The notes beneath the pieces are model-generated. The model had not been told where the DNA came from, searched no databases, and saw only the letters and a list, made by a program, of their open reading frames with translations. The translations under genes were made by a program, and so were the position numbers. Positions 62,755-64,000 of a stretch of DNA of 64,000 bases are shown piece by piece; position 1 is the stretch's first letter, and each line of letters opens with the position of its first letter. The DNA is from an uncultured Flavobacteriaceae bacterium (GTDB lineage Bacteria; Bacteroidota; Bacteroidia; Flavobacteriales; Flavobacteriaceae): NCBI GenBank assembly GCA_905181835.1, contig CAJIZF010000004.1:496001-560000 (forward strand), read 5' to 3'.

Positions 62755-64000
62755 TAGTTATTATTTGTTAGTTTTTTTAACATTCCATTGAATATGGCTC
62801 CATGAAATGGAAGCACCAAATACCAATAAATCCTTCCCATAAGTCCTAGGGGTCTAAATGTAGCAGTTTGAATAAGCGAATTGTTTTGGATTTTAAATTC
62901 TAGCCAAGCTTCGCCTGGTAGTTTCATCTCAGCAAATAATAGAAGTCGCCCTTCGTTTTTATTGGCATAAAGTACTCTCCAAAAATCTAACGCATCTCCA
63001 ACATCGATTTGATTTGGGTTAGTTCTTCCTCTGCGCAAACCCACCCCTCCTGCAATTTTATCAAAGAAGCCCCTTAGTTTCCAGAGCCAGTCTCCATAAT
63101 ACCAACCAGTTTCACCTCCAATTTCCCATATTCTATCTATACATTTTTCACTACTGTCAAAAGTTGATTTTCTTTGGTCCCTGAAACATCCATAGGTGGG
63201 TATTTGTATGAAATCAGAAATATGACTATCAATTCCGCTACTCGCGTATGCATCTTTCCAGCTAGAAACTATTTCATTATTTTTAATTTTTGTAAAAGCT
63301 CTTGAAAGCGACTCATTGTAGGATAGGGGCTTTATGTCTAGCAATTCATTTATTTTATTATCACGACATACTACTTCAATTTTCATACTCTTAACCAAAG
63401 CGACCGCTAATTTATAAGAGGTAGATGTTACATAATATAGCCAATAGGAGGAAAGTTTCGGGCTCATTATAGGAACAGTAATTATTGTACGTTTTAAGTT
63501 TCTACTTCTACCAAATTCTAGAAGCATTTCTTTATAAGTTAGAATATCTGGTCCTCCAATATCAAAATCTGAATTAAATGTTTTTTTATTAAAAATTGTT
63601 TTTGATAAAAAAGCAATAACATCAATAATTCCAATAGGTTGACATTTGGTATTTAACCATTTTGGGGTTATCATTATGGGTAACTTTTCAACTAAATCTC
63701 GAATGATTTCAAAAGAAGCGCTCCCAGAGCCAATAATAATTCCAGCTCGGAGGGTTGTAAAATTATAAGTTCCTTTTTTAAGTTCTAACTCAACTGTTTT
63801 TCTTGAAGATAAATGTTTTGATAATTCTTTCTCATTTATGATTCCACTTAAGATACACTACGTGCTTTATAGTTGTTTTGGAAATTGCATTTCTGAAGTT
63901 GATGGCAGATTTTTGTTCTAAAGTTTGATAATCTGTGCTTGCAGACATAGAATGAACCAAATAAAAGGCGCCATCAATATCTTTAGGTATATTTTTTAAA
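62754..64000 (-). CDS. SDR/NAD(P)-binding protein with C-terminal DUF2867, partial and frameshifted
   Basis: The gene runs off the right edge, so its start is missing. The visible N-terminal part reads DIDGAFYLVHSMSAST and AINFRNAISKTTIKHVVYL. An extra base at 63848-63849 breaks the frame; without it the protein continues SGIINEKELSKHLSSRKTV, then TTLRAGIIIGSGSASFEII, into the long frame. That frame has GGPDILTYKEML and a C-terminal DUF2867 domain (GWYYGDWLWKLRGFFDKIAG, GDALDFWRVLYA). Proteins of this build often lie next to photolyase genes. The substrate is unknown. Confidence 0.85.

Noticed and set aside
1-64000. Search for defence systems, prophage, IS elements, rRNA or tRNA genes
   Set aside because: Nothing in either strand looked like a transposase, integrase, restriction or toxin-antitoxin gene, terminal inverted repeats, or a cloverleaf; subtle short RNAs could still be missed by eye.

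Overview
The window reads as chromosome of a marine-type member of the Flavobacteriaceae (Bacteroidota). Evidence: AT-rich DNA, start codons without Shine-Dalgarno sequences, several perfect TAnnTTTG (-7) promoter boxes, a giant HYR-repeat protein with a type IX secretion (T9SS) C-terminal sorting domain, and lineage-typical families (Lacal_2735, DUF5522, DUF5686, long flavobacterial urocanase, fused E1 alpha/beta 2-oxoacid dehydrogenase). No rRNA, tRNA, CRISPR, IS element or prophage was seen.

Layout. 1-18.4 kb is housekeeping: the tail of an S24-like regulator, waaA (Kdo transferase), a DegT-type sugar aminotransferase with galE, fabD, folA and thyA, a CNT nucleoside transporter with a bifunctional-nuclease protein, etfB-etfA ending in a strong terminator, pdhB followed by a DUF5686 outer-membrane protein, the membrane pyrophosphatase hppA, and a deoxynucleoside kinase. 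18.5-35.6 kb is one long phenylacetate (paa) catabolic operon: a TetR regulator, a 20-bp perfect-arm operator just downstream of a consensus -7 box, then paaE-A-B-C-D, paaG, a PLP dehydratase, paaH, paaI, paaJ, paaZ, paaF, paaY, a lipoyl E2, a branched-chain/aromatic aminotransferase and a fused E1. No phenylacetate-CoA ligase (paaK) is present in the window. The aminotransferase plus E1/E2 could make phenylacetyl-CoA directly from phenylalanine via phenylpyruvate; this is inference.

36-50.6 kb is a single giant locus for a roughly 4,900-residue secreted protein: signal peptide, about 50 HYR-like domains, T9SS sorting domain. It holds four identical 1110-bp tandem units, each carrying a ~120-residue unrecognised module inside a HYR domain, and 246-bp tandem arrays. 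The 3' third is broken by many single-base indels. A second, smaller T9SS cargo follows. 52.4-64 kb has a DUF4136 lipoprotein, hutU with a small DUF5522 gene, an ACC-deaminase-like PLP enzyme, a glucosaminidase-LysM lipoprotein, a diheme cytochrome lipoprotein, an S10 carboxypeptidase, and a photolyase cluster with two SDR proteins.

Quality caveat. Six ordinary genes (pdhB, the DUF5686 gene, hppA 3' end, paaI, the small T9SS cargo, the DUF2867-type SDR) and the giant gene are broken by frameshifts. All six outside the giant gene fit one extra base. That bias points to insertion-type sequencing error more than to true gene decay, so the genes are described here as restored reading frames.
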